Position numbers and translations under genes: made by a program. A stretch of DNA of 64,000 bases from Gammaproteobacteria bacterium (GTDB taxonomy: Bacteria > Pseudomonadota > Gammaproteobacteria > Steroidobacterales > Woeseiaceae). Shown here piece by piece: positions 47,894 to 56,113 of the stretch. Positions within the stretch are counted from its first letter, which is position 1; every line of letters starts with the position of its first letter. Where the stretch lies: assembly GCA_022600955.1 (NCBI GenBank), contig JAHZJK010000006.1, positions 1-64,000 on the forward strand, written 5' to 3'. The notes under the pieces were generated by a model. The model ran no database searches. It saw nothing but the letters and a program-made list of their open reading frames with translations, and was not told the origin of the DNA.

Positions 47894-47922
47894 ATGACAG
47901 CGCTGTCAGAAATGATTACAAT
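47894..47922 (+). promoter_or_regulatory. Predicted promoter of the CBM9/phosphorylase/GH17 operon
   Basis: ATGACA (47894-47899) and TACAAT (47917-47922) are separated by 17 bp. Both hexamers match the sigma70 consensus in five of six bases, and the -35 is embedded in operator copy 3. Confidence 0.7.
47895..47908. promoter_or_regulatory. LacI-type operator, copy 3
   Basis: This is the perfect palindrome TGACAGCGCTGTCA, overlapping the -35 of the plus-strand promoter. Confidence 0.85.
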
Positions 47923-47951
47923 CAGTTCGTATAAGAGCAGTTCAGAAAAAG

Positions 47952-48018
47952 GGTGCCCGAGCACCTTGGGGGAACAACCTCGTGAATGCAGCATCCGTAA
48001 TCACGGACAGAGTCCGTG
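47952..48018 (+). other. Two hairpins in the 5' leader of the CBM9 operon
   Basis: GGTGC-CCGA-GCACC (47952-47965) and CACGGAC-AGA-GTCCGTG (48002-48018) can form in the leader of about 125 bases before ATG 48054. No T-tract follows either, so they are not simple terminators; mRNA stability or translation effects are possible. Confidence 0.4.
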
Positions 48019-48053
48019 CCACGATTCGCAGCGCATCCCTGGTGGAGGAATTA

Positions 48054-48821
48054 ATGTACACACACAATTTACTAAAACAGTCTTGCCTCTGCGTTCTGCT
48101 AGCAACTTGCGGCATGACATCCTGCATCGCCGCTCCCGGACCGCATCTTGAGGATCGGTCTGTGTACCAGGCACCCAGGGCAACGACCGCACCTGAAGTC
48201 GATGGCGTCGCCGACGAGCCGGCATGGGACTCCGCGCCGTGGAGAGAACTGAACTACCGATGGCTGGGCCCGGTGTATTCCGCGGCAGATTTCTCAGGCC
48301 GTTACAAGGTTGTCTGGACGCCCACGAAGCTCTACATCCTCGGTGAATTCACTGATGACATTCTCATCGATACGCACCGCGACCCGTTGAAACAGTACTG
48401 GGATGACGATTGCTGGGAGATATTTCTCGATGAAGATTTCTCCGGTGGAGACCACCAGTTCAATCACAATGCTTTCGCCTACCACATGTCGCTGGACAAC
48501 CAGGCTATAGACATCGGCGCAGACCAGAAGCCACGGAACTACTCACATCATGTCGATAGCAGCTGGAAACAGCTTGGTGACAAGATCGTCTGGGAACTGG
48601 CGATCGATATCTACGACGATAGCTACGAGGATGACGCAGGCAACAACCACCCTGTAGTGCTGACGGCTGGAAAAGTGATGGGGCTGATGGTTGCGTATTG
48701 TGACAACGACGGCAGCGAGTTGCGTGAGAACTTTATCGGCTCTGAATCAGTTCCGCATGGTCCGAAAGACCGCGGCTGGATAGATGCCGGATTGTTTGGC
48801 GAACTGCTACTCGAAGAATAA
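48054..48821 (+). CDS. CBM9-like carbohydrate-binding lipoprotein
   Basis: This 255-residue exported protein has a signal peptide containing possible lipoboxes (LLATC, GMTSC) near residues 20-30. The rest is one domain of the CBM9-like/DOMON-type beta-sandwich: EVDGVADEPAWDSAPW at the start, KLYILGEFTDD, and CWEIFLDEDFSGG with acidic loop residues. ATG 48054 is fixed by GGAGGAA at ideal spacing. Such single-domain proteins in glycan loci bind oligosaccharide at the cell surface or in the periplasm. It is the first gene of the plus-strand operon that continues with the phosphorylase and the two GH17 genes. Confidence 0.82.
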   Translation: MYTHNLLKQSCLCVLLATCGMTSCIAAPGPHLEDRSVYQAPRATTAPEVDGVADEPAWDSAPWRELNYRWLGPVYSAADFSGRYKVVWTPTKLYILGEFTDDILIDTHRDPLKQYWDDDCWEIFLDEDFSGGDHQFNHNAFAYHMSLDNQAIDIGADQKPRNYSHHVDSSWKQLGDKIVWELAIDIYDDSYEDDAGNNHPVVLTAGKVMGLMVAYCDNDGSELRENFIGSESVPHGPKDRGWIDAGLFGELLLEE

Positions 48822-48838
48822 TTATCAGGAAGCAAGCA

Positions 48839-51800
48839 TTGAATACAATTGCCAAAGAAAGTCGAGAGCTCTTACAAGATGACGCGGTGTCCGGTGAGTT
48901 CATCGATATTGGAAATGAACGCTATTATGCTATCCGTAATGTCGATCGCATGGCACCATTTTTTGTCAGCGTCATATCCGGCGTTGACCACTGGCTGTTT
49001 GTGTCATCGACGGGTGGGCTGACCGCAGGACGCGTATCTCCAGCAACAGCATTGTTCCCGTACATTACTGTCGACAAGATTCACGAAAGCAGTGCTCATA
49101 CAGGCAGCAAGACACTGTTGCGGGTATCCTCGGGTAAGGCGATGGAACATTGGGAACCGTTCCGTAGCGAGAAGAGCCCGCGCTTTTCACTGACGAGAAA
49201 CATCTATAAGAATGTGCTCGGCAACAAACTCTGTTTTGAAGAAATCAACCACGATCTGGGCATTGCTTTTCGATACACATGGATGACCAGCGACTCGCAC
49301 GGCTTTGTTCGCCGTTGCGAGCTCGAGAACCTTGCTTCGGCAACAGTAAAGATCGATTTGCTCGATGGTCTGCAGAACGTCCTGCCAGCTGGTACACCTG
49401 CCTTCACACAAAGAAACTCCAGCAACCTGGTCGACGCATACAAGTGGACCGAGCTTGATGAGCAGACCGGACTGGCTCTGTTCACCTTGTACTCGGGCAT
49501 AACTGATCGCGCTGAACCATCCGAGTCACTGAAAGCGAATGTCGTTTACTGCCTTGGGCTGGAGGGTCAGAAGACACTCATATCCTCGGAGCAGATCAAC
49601 GACTTTCGCCTCGATGCGATACCGCAACAGGAGGTGCACAAGCGTGGCATTCGTGGCGCCTACCTTGTGAGCAAATCTCTCGAATTGACGGCAAGAACCA
49701 AGCAGGAATGGCAGATCGTTGCCGACATTGAGAAAACCCAAAGCGACGTTGTCGCGCTGCGTCATCAATTGAGTCAGCCGAATACCGTCAGCAAGCTAAT
49801 TGACCGGTCAGTCAACTGTGGCACAGAAGAGCTTGCTCGAATTATGGCGTCAAGTGATGGATTTCAAACAACGGCCGAGGAAAACGTCTCTGTCCACCAT
49901 TATGCAAACGTGCTGTTCAACGTACTACGTGGCGGGATCTTCGACGATCAGTACACGGTCACGGCCCGCGACTTTTGCAATACCATCAAGGGATTTAACA
50001 GTGCCGTTTACGAACGCAATCATGAACTCCTGCACAGCCTCCCTGAACGCGTTAACGCGGCCGATCTGCTAGCGACGATTCATGAGAATGACGACAGACA
50101 ACTTGAGCGACTTTGCTACGATTATCTGCCAATCACGTTTGGTCGGCGCCATGGCGATCCCAGCCGACCATGGAACGACTTCGCGATCCGGCTGAAGGAT
50201 GACAACGGAGACCGCCTGCTCTCCTACGAAGGCAACTGGCGTGACATCTTCCAGAACTGGGAAGCGTTGACTTTCAGCTATCCCGACTTCGTCGAGAATA
50301 TCATCGCCAAGTTTGTGAATGCGTCGACCGTGGAAGGTTACAACCCTTACAGAATCACTAAAGAGGGCATCGACTGGGAGGTCGAGGAACCCGATAACCC
50401 GTGGAGTTACATTGGTTACTGGGGCGATCATCAAATTATCTATTTGCAAAAACTGCTGGAGCAATCCCAGGAGTTTCATCCCAGCAAATTGAGCGAATTG
50501 TTGTACGAGCCGATTTTCTGCTACGCCAATGTACCGTACAGAATTCGGCCATTTTCCGCCTTGCTACAGAACCCCAAGAGCACGGTGGACTTTGACGACG
50601 CCCTCGCGGACAGGATCGAGCGGCGGCTTGAGACAATTGGCGCCGATGGCAAGTTGGTTCTTGACGGCAACGGAGAGGTTTACCAGGTCAATCTGATTGA
50701 AAAGCTATTAGTTGCCTTGCTCGCAAAACTTGGCAATCTCGTCATTGACGGGGGCATCTGGTTGAACACACAGCGCCCCGAATGGAATGATGCCAACAAT
50801 GCCCTCGTCGGACAGGGCTTATCGATGGTTACCCTCTACTACATGCGGCGCTATGTGACGTTTCTGCAGCGGCTGTTGGTCAGGGAATCAAGAGCCGTCG
50901 AACTTTCCGATGAAGTCGGCGAATGGCTCAGTGATACGGCCGCCGCGCTTTCCAAAGTAAGAAGCTCGCTTGGCGGCGACCCCATCTCTCCGCAGCTTCG
51001 TTTCCAGACGTTAACCGACCTCGGGCTCGCTGCCAGCCGATATCGTGAGCGGGTATACAAGCAAGAATCGTTTACCGGAAAAAGCACGCGGCCACTGCAA
51101 GATATAGCTGCCTTGCTGGACGACGCACTCGCAGCGATCGATCACAGCATTGGCACCAATAAACGAGAAGATGGCCTGTACCATGCGTACAACCTGCTCG
51201 ACCTGGGCAACGATAGTATCGAAATAGAATCCCTCTACCCGATGCTTGAGGGTCAGGTTGCAGCACTCAGTGCAGGTGCTATCGAAGGTGCCGAGGCTGC
51301 AAGTGTTGTTGAAGCGCTGTTTGAAAGCGAGGTATACCGTTCTGACCAGCGTTCCTTCATGTTGTATCCAGACAGGCGACTGCCCGGATTTCTCGACAAG
51401 AATCACATCTCAGCAACCGAAATAGACTCGATTCCGTTACTGAAAACCATGCTGACCAATAACGACGATCGAATCGTTGTTCAGGATGCCGATGGTGTAT
51501 TCCGCTTCAATGCCGATTTCAGTAACGTCGCGGAACTTGCTGGCGAGCTTCAACAGCTGGCGGATGAGTACGGAGACGAAGTCAAAGCCGCACAAGAACC
51601 CTTGAGCGCGCTGTACGAAAATGTCTTCAATCACCAGGCGTTCACCGGTCGGTCTGGCGGCATGTTCGGTTTCGAAGGTCTGGGGTGCATCTATTGGCAC
51701 ATGGTGTCTAAACTGCTGCTCGCAATTCAGGAGAACTTTTTTGCTGCATGCGAGCACCGTGACGATTCGGCGACCATTCAACGCCTGGGCGACCTTTACT

Positions 51801-52306
51801 ATCGTGTTCGGCAAGGAATTGGCTTCAACAAGACGCCGTCGGAGTATGGTGCCTTTCCTACAGACCCGTACTCGCACACCCCCAGGCACGCGGGCGCACG
51901 TCAGCCCGGCATGACCGGGCAGGCAAAAGAAGAAGTCCTGACCCGTTTCGGCGAACTTGGGGTACGTATCGTAGACGGCGCAATCCGGTTTGTACCGGCG
52001 CTACTTCGTGAGCGTGAATTCGTCGCTTCGACTGCGCCGTTCCGCTACCTCGATATCGACCGGCGATGGCAAGACCTGGCCGTCCCGGCTGGCGGACTGG
52101 CTTTTTCCTGGTGCCAGGTACCTATTGTTTACGCAATCGGCGAGAATTCCGATTCACGAATCACGCTTACGTTCGACGATGACAGCAAGAAATCATTCTC
52201 GCAACTCGCGCTGCCGGCAAACGAAAGCGCATCATTGTTCGCTCGCAATGGACACATCCGTCACATCTCTGTAACCCTGGGCAAGAAGCAACTGTTTACC
52301 GGTTGA
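48839..52306 (+). CDS. Glycoside phosphorylase, GH94-clan (GH149/GH161-like beta-1,3-glucan phosphorylase)
   Basis: This 1155-residue cytoplasmic protein has no signal peptide. It has an N-terminal beta-sandwich (RYYAIRNVDRMAPFFVSV, GLTAGRVSP), a helical linker and an (alpha/alpha)6-barrel region with NPWSYIGYWGDHQIIYLQ near residue 520. The Asp in that motif is a candidate general acid. The size and motifs fit GH94-related phosphorylases. The company of GH16 and GH17 enzymes favours GH149 or GH161, which phosphorolyse beta-1,3-oligoglucans to glucose-1-phosphate. The family call is from memory of motifs and context, so the exact family is not certain. Translation starts at TTG 48839, 7 bases behind AGGAA. 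It lies 17 bp after the CBM9-like gene. Confidence 0.72.
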   Translation: MNTIAKESRELLQDDAVSGEFIDIGNERYYAIRNVDRMAPFFVSVISGVDHWLFVSSTGGLTAGRVSPATALFPYITVDKIHESSAHTGSKTLLRVSSGKAMEHWEPFRSEKSPRFSLTRNIYKNVLGNKLCFEEINHDLGIAFRYTWMTSDSHGFVRRCELENLASATVKIDLLDGLQNVLPAGTPAFTQRNSSNLVDAYKWTELDEQTGLALFTLYSGITDRAEPSESLKANVVYCLGLEGQKTLISSEQINDFRLDAIPQQEVHKRGIRGAYLVSKSLELTARTKQEWQIVADIEKTQSDVVALRHQLSQPNTVSKLIDRSVNCGTEELARIMASSDGFQTTAEENVSVHHYANVLFNVLRGGIFDDQYTVTARDFCNTIKGFNSAVYERNHELLHSLPERVNAADLLATIHENDDRQLERLCYDYLPITFGRRHGDPSRPWNDFAIRLKDDNGDRLLSYEGNWRDIFQNWEALTFSYPDFVENIIAKFVNASTVEGYNPYRITKEGIDWEVEEPDNPWSYIGYWGDHQIIYLQKLLEQSQEFHPSKLSELLYEPIFCYANVPYRIRPFSALLQNPKSTVDFDDALADRIERRLETIGADGKLVLDGNGEVYQVNLIEKLLVALLAKLGNLVIDGGIWLNTQRPEWNDANNALVGQGLSMVTLYYMRRYVTFLQRLLVRESRAVELSDEVGEWLSDTAAALSKVRSSLGGDPISPQLRFQTLTDLGLAASRYRERVYKQESFTGKSTRPLQDIAALLDDALAAIDHSIGTNKREDGLYHAYNLLDLGNDSIEIESLYPMLEGQVAALSAGAIEGAEAASVVEALFESEVYRSDQRSFMLYPDRRLPGFLDKNHISATEIDSIPLLKTMLTNNDDRIVVQDADGVFRFNADFSNVAELAGELQQLADEYGDEVKAAQEPLSALYENVFNHQAFTGRSGGMFGFEGLGCIYWHMVSKLLLAIQENFFAACEHRDDSATIQRLGDLYYRVRQGIGFNKTPSEYGAFPTDPYSHTPRHAGARQPGMTGQAKEEVLTRFGELGVRIVDGAIRFVPALLREREFVASTAPFRYLDIDRRWQDLAVPAGGLAFSWCQVPIVYAIGENSDSRITLTFDDDSKKSFSQLALPANESASLFARNGHIRHISVTLGKKQLFTG

Positions 52307-52358
52307 GCTTCGCAGGGTTTCATCAGCATAAAACCAAACTACTAATCGAGAGGCTTCA

Positions 52359-53246
52359 ATGTCTAACTACTATAAGAGAAATCTGTCTCTGGCCGGAGTC
52401 GATTTTTCGAACAAATCGATTGAAGATCTGCGCCTCCTGGTGCGCCAGATCCTTGATAGCAAGATCCATGGAATTTCATTCAGTCCCTACATCGAAGGTC
52501 AGGGACCTGGCACACAGATCGGCGAAGCTCAGATTCGCGAGCGCCTGAGTTTTATCCAACCCTATACCCATTGGGTGCGGTCGTTCTCCTGCACCGAGGG
52601 ACATGAACAGATTCCTGCAATCGCAGCGGAAAACGGGCTCAAGACGATGGTCGGTGTGTGGCTGGATGCTGACCTTGAGCAAAACGAGAAAGAGCTCGCC
52701 AATGCGATCGATATTGCCCAGGCCGGCAATGCAGGCATCCTCGCCGTCGGCAACGAAGTGTTGCTGCGCGGTGATCTGAACGAGGATCAGTTGATCGACT
52801 ACATTAACCGAGCCAAGGCAGCGGCACCGGGCATCGATGTCGGCTATGTGGATGCCTACTTCGAGTTTGTCGATCACCCTCGGGTGACGGCAGCCTGCGA
52901 CGTCATTCTCGCCAACTGCTACCCATTCTGGGAAGGCTGTCCCGCTGACCACGCACTCCTCTATATGAAGGATATGTACCGCCGGGCTGTAGCTGCAGCC
53001 AATGGCAAGAAGGTGATCATCAGCGAAACGGGCTGGCCGAACGTTGGCACGGCCGAAGGTGGCGCTGTACCGTCGCTCGAAAATGCGATCAAGTACTTCA
53101 TTAATACCTGTCAGTGGGCCGAAGAAGAAGGTATCGAGATCTTCTACTTCTCATCATTTGACGAAACCTGGAAGGTCGATGCCGAGGGCGATGTCGGCGC
53201 CTACTGGGGCATCTGGGACAAGGATGGAAACCCGAAGTATGTCTGA
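52359..53246 (+). CDS. GH17-family beta-1,3-glucan-active glycosidase, first copy
   Basis: This 295-residue single-domain (beta/alpha)8 protein has no signal peptide. The GH17 acid/base lies in AVGNEVLLRG (E133) and the nucleophile in IISETGWPNVG (E223), both fully typical. Cytoplasmic GH17 proteins could trim or transglycosylate imported beta-1,3-oligosaccharides before phosphorolysis. GAGAGG precedes ATG 52359. It overlaps the second GH17 gene by 8 bp, indicating coupled expression and perhaps a heteromeric enzyme. Hydrolysis versus transglycosylation cannot be decided from sequence. Confidence 0.88.
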   Translation: MSNYYKRNLSLAGVDFSNKSIEDLRLLVRQILDSKIHGISFSPYIEGQGPGTQIGEAQIRERLSFIQPYTHWVRSFSCTEGHEQIPAIAAENGLKTMVGVWLDADLEQNEKELANAIDIAQAGNAGILAVGNEVLLRGDLNEDQLIDYINRAKAAAPGIDVGYVDAYFEFVDHPRVTAACDVILANCYPFWEGCPADHALLYMKDMYRRAVAAANGKKVIISETGWPNVGTAEGGAVPSLENAIKYFINTCQWAEEEGIEIFYFSSFDETWKVDAEGDVGAYWGIWDKDGNPKYV

Positions 53247-54204
53247 CAAGTTTGCGCCACTGAATATTCCGCATGGCAATGCGATCTGCTATTCAGGTTA
53301 CAGGGAAAACCAGAACCCGGGCGACGATACCTACCCAGACTATGAAGAGATCAAGGAGGATCTCCTGATTCTGCAAAAGAACTGGAATCTCCTGCGCCTC
53401 TATGACTGCAGTCCGCATGCTGAAACCGTACTCGATGTGATCGAAAAGGAAAAACTCGATTTCAAGGCTATGCTCGGTATAGACATGGCAGCGGAAATGA
53501 GTAATCCGCACTGTCCATGGGGTGCCATGTACGGTGACGAAACCCTGTACGAAAATAAGCTGCATAACGAAGAAGAGATACGGCGCGCTATAGCCTTGTC
53601 GTTACGATACCCGGACATTGTGTTCTCGGTTTCTGTTGGCAATGAGGCGAGTGTGGAATGGACTGACCACATGGTTCCCGTAGAAAACCTTGTGGCTTAC
53701 GTCAGAAAACTCAAGCACTCGATCGACCAGCCTGTAACGTTCTGCGAGAACTATGTGCCCTGGACGTACAAACTGGAACCGCTTGTCGAGGTCCTCGACT
53801 TCATTTCCATTCATACGTATCCAGCCTGGGAATACCGCACCATGGAAGACGCACTGGAGTTCACCAAGCAGAACTATCACTCCGTCGTTGACCACTATCC
53901 GGACAAACCAGTCGTTATCACCGAGGCGGGCTGGACTACAACATCGAATGGCCGTGGCATCGAGCCATGGAATGCATCGGAAGAATTGCAGGCGCAATAC
54001 TACGAGCAGTTGCTCGAATGGACTGACGAAGAAAAAATACTTACGTTCGTCTTCGAAGCGTTCGACGAGCCATGGAAAGGTTCACCGGACCCGCAGGAAC
54101 CCGAAAAACACTGGGGGCTGTTCAACGTTGATCGAACGCCCAAACTCGTCATGCAGAAGCTGTATCCCGAGCTGCGCTCAACAGAAGACCTTGCAGCAGG
54201 TTGA
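53239..54204 (+). CDS. GH17-family beta-1,3-glucan-active glycosidase, second copy
   Basis: This 321-residue paralog of the upstream GH17 protein has acid/base E136 in VSVGNEASVEW and nucleophile E229 in VVITEAGWTTTSNG. It has no signal peptide or binding module. The start at 53239 overlaps the upstream stop by 8 bp; an open frame further upstream lies inside the first GH17 gene. Divergence between the two copies in the loops between strands suggests different chain-length preferences. It is the last gene before lacI and is followed by 101 bp that contain the lacI operator and promoter. Confidence 0.88.
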   Translation: MSDKFAPLNIPHGNAICYSGYRENQNPGDDTYPDYEEIKEDLLILQKNWNLLRLYDCSPHAETVLDVIEKEKLDFKAMLGIDMAAEMSNPHCPWGAMYGDETLYENKLHNEEEIRRAIALSLRYPDIVFSVSVGNEASVEWTDHMVPVENLVAYVRKLKHSIDQPVTFCENYVPWTYKLEPLVEVLDFISIHTYPAWEYRTMEDALEFTKQNYHSVVDHYPDKPVVITEAGWTTTSNGRGIEPWNASEELQAQYYEQLLEWTDEEKILTFVFEAFDEPWKGSPDPQEPEKHWGLFNVDRTPKLVMQKLYPELRSTEDLAAG

Positions 54205-54226
54205 GCGCGCGGCGCCTTGTCGTCGT

Positions 54227-54255
54227 TTGACAACGTTGTCAAATCTGGGTGTAAT
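54227..54255 (+). promoter_or_regulatory. Predicted promoter of the lacI-family gene
   Basis: TTGACA (54227-54232) and TGTAAT (54250-54255) are 17 bp apart, a near-consensus sigma70 promoter. The -35 lies within the operator at 54228-54241, which predicts negative autoregulation. Confidence 0.75.
54228..54241. promoter_or_regulatory. LacI-type operator upstream of the regulator gene
   Basis: TGACAACGTTGTCA is a perfect palindrome, extended by one T and one A on its sides. It matches the TGACARCGYTGTCA pattern of the other sites in this locus. Confidence 0.85.
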
Positions 54256-54304
54256 TATCTTCTGAGTCCAATTGCGTGACTCGTCGCGTGAGAAGAATAA
54301 AACA

Positions 54305-55342
54305 ATGCCAAAAGCCACCATTGACAACGTCGCAGAGCTCGCGGGAGTTTCTATAAAAACGGTGTCCAGGGTCGTGAACAACGAGCCCAATGTGCGCGAG
54401 GCAACCCGGGAAAAGGTCAACAAGGCGATTAGCGAGCTTAATTACCGGCCTAACCAATCTGCGCGCAATCTTGCCAGTCACCGATCGCGGCTTATCGGGC
54501 TTGTATACGACGACCCAAGCGCCTACGAAATCCCGAGCGCCGGCTACGTTATACGCATGCAGCAGGGCAGCCTGCAGGCATGCAAAACGGCGAATTTCGA
54601 ACTGCTGATCCACCCATGCAATTTCAACAACAAGAATGTCGCTGCCGAGTTGAAGGCGCTTATCGAACAGGTACGACCTGCCGGGATAGTACTGGCTGCT
54701 CCACTGTCAAATATGCCCAAGATCGTAAGGGCAATTGAGTCCACAGGTACGCCCTGTGTTCGGCTTTCATCTGGCAGAAAGAATGGTGAGCAATACTCTG
54801 TCGCGACCAATGATCGTGAGGTCAGCGCCGAGATGACCAGCTACCTCGCGTCGCTGGGACACAGGCGAATCGCTTTTATCAAGGGGAACCCGGCACATAA
54901 GGCAGTGCAGAACCGCTACCCCGGCTATCTCGACGGTCTTGAGCAGAGTGGCTTGAAATTCTCGGAGCGACTTGTGCAGCAAGGCGACAACTCGATCGGC
55001 TCAGGCGAGAAATGCGCGTTGACGTTGCTCAACAGGGCGAAACGCCCAACCGCCATCTTTGCTGCTAACGACGATATGGCCGCTGGAGTTGTGCGCGTCG
55101 CTGATCGCCTTGGTATTGATGTGCCGGCCGAACTTTCGGTCGCTGGTTGTGATGACATTTCACTCGCGCAGCAAATCTACCCGGCTCTGACAACCATTCG
55201 CCAGCCGCTCTCACGTATGGCTGAACAAGCCGCGTTGGCACTAATAGGCGGAGCTCAAAAGCGTGCCTCGAAAGGCGGTGTCGATGTCATTCCTGGCGCG
55301 TTGAAGATTCGTGAATCAACCGGGCCCGCGCCAAAAGAATAG
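54305..55342 (+). CDS. LacI-family transcriptional regulator
   Basis: This 345-residue regulator has an N-terminal LacI-type helix-turn-helix (VAELAGVSIKTVSRVVN), the hinge helix region (YRPNQSARNLAS) and a periplasmic-binding-like effector domain (PTAIFAANDDMAAGVVRVAD near residue 250). ATG 54305 is preceded by GAGAAG; an upstream ATG at 54272 would add residues not found in the family. It probably binds TGACARCGYTGTCA sites around the receptor, phosphorylase and large lipoprotein genes, and its own promoter. The effector is likely a beta-glucan oligosaccharide or a sugar phosphate (inference). Confidence 0.93.
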   Translation: MPKATIDNVAELAGVSIKTVSRVVNNEPNVREATREKVNKAISELNYRPNQSARNLASHRSRLIGLVYDDPSAYEIPSAGYVIRMQQGSLQACKTANFELLIHPCNFNNKNVAAELKALIEQVRPAGIVLAAPLSNMPKIVRAIESTGTPCVRLSSGRKNGEQYSVATNDREVSAEMTSYLASLGHRRIAFIKGNPAHKAVQNRYPGYLDGLEQSGLKFSERLVQQGDNSIGSGEKCALTLLNRAKRPTAIFAANDDMAAGVVRVADRLGIDVPAELSVAGCDDISLAQQIYPALTTIRQPLSRMAEQAALALIGGAQKRASKGGVDVIPGALKIRESTGPAPKE

Positions 55343-55371
55343 CGTCGACGGCAGACGAGCTGCCGACGACG
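55343..55371. terminator. Hairpin between convergent genes
   Basis: CGTCGACGGCAG and CTGCCGACGACG pair over 12 positions with one mismatch around an ACGAG loop. It starts right after the lacI stop. No T-tract follows, so termination would be weak or factor-assisted. Confidence 0.5.
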
Positions 55372-55384
55372 CATCATATTCTGA

Positions 55385-56101
55385 TCAGAACTGGCTGACG
55401 AAGACCAACCCGTCGTTAAAGTCTGGCGGGGTCGCAGGTCGGTAGGTGTATCCCCACTCCGCTATCAGCGACTGCGCATTCAGCGGATCGCCGGGAATAA
55501 GGCGGACCCAACCTGTCGAATCCGTGCGATAAAGGTCGTCAGCGACCTGCTCATTCAATGTCACGGAAAAGGAAACTCCTCCGCAACACTCGAAAAACGT
55601 GACAGAGCCGAAGAAGTTATCGAGATTTGAACGGTACGCCTTCAAGGCCTGTTCCTGAATCAACGGGTCGCTGTTGTAATTGTATAGCTCGTGAAGCGCA
55701 CGCGCCGTATACCACTGATTCTCTCCGGACGGAAATCTCGCAAGAGCTGTTGCCCACAGGTAGAAACGGGCTTTCGCCCCGGTCTCCCCAGCCGGAATTT
55801 CGGCGTTGAGATCAAATTTGGACGGACCGTCTTCGTTGTTTGGATTGAACTCTGCTGTAATCACACCAGCGTAGGGATTCTCCGGATCCGAGAGAACACA
55901 CGTTTCTCGCCAGATACCTGCATCAGCACACGCCAGGTTGAGCAGCGTATCCGTTGGCAAGATGATCTGATTGATCGCAATGCCGTCGCCGGCGTCCCTC
56001 TCGGCACAACCACTGGCTACCAGCATGAACAATCCGAGTAACGCCATTACCGGGCTCTTGAAGACAGCCGGCTTAGCCTGCATTCGATTTTGGTTTTTCA
56101 T
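55385..56101 (-). CDS. Small lipoprotein of unknown function
   Basis: This 238-residue protein has a lipoprotein signal (VASGCA, Cys near residue 32). The mature part contains several Cys (NLACADAG, ETCVLSD, FFECCGG) that may form disulfides, plus a helical segment (NQWYTARALHELYNYN). I do not recognise a family. TGAGGAA precedes the ATG, and it starts 12 bp after the hydrolase-barrel gene. It is therefore the last member of the operon that begins at 63612. It may be an accessory subunit on the outer membrane for the fusion protein. Confidence 0.7.
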   Translation of the reverse strand: MKNQNRMQAKPAVFKSPVMALLGLFMLVASGCAERDAGDGIAINQIILPTDTLLNLACADAGIWRETCVLSDPENPYAGVITAEFNPNNEDGPSKFDLNAEIPAGETGAKARFYLWATALARFPSGENQWYTARALHELYNYNSDPLIQEQALKAYRSNLDNFFGSVTFFECCGGVSFSVTLNEQVADDLYRTDSTGWVRLIPGDPLNAQSLIAEWGYTYRPATPPDFNDGLVFVSQF

Positions 56102-56113
56102 AGTGTTAATTCC

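Larger units (their letters stand above)
47719..48053. other. Divergent control region, 335 bp
   Basis: This gap between the receptor gene (minus) and the CBM9-like gene (plus) holds three copies of the TGACAGCGCTGTCA palindrome, two predicted promoters and two hairpins on the plus-strand leader. I see no gene in it. Confidence 0.85.
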
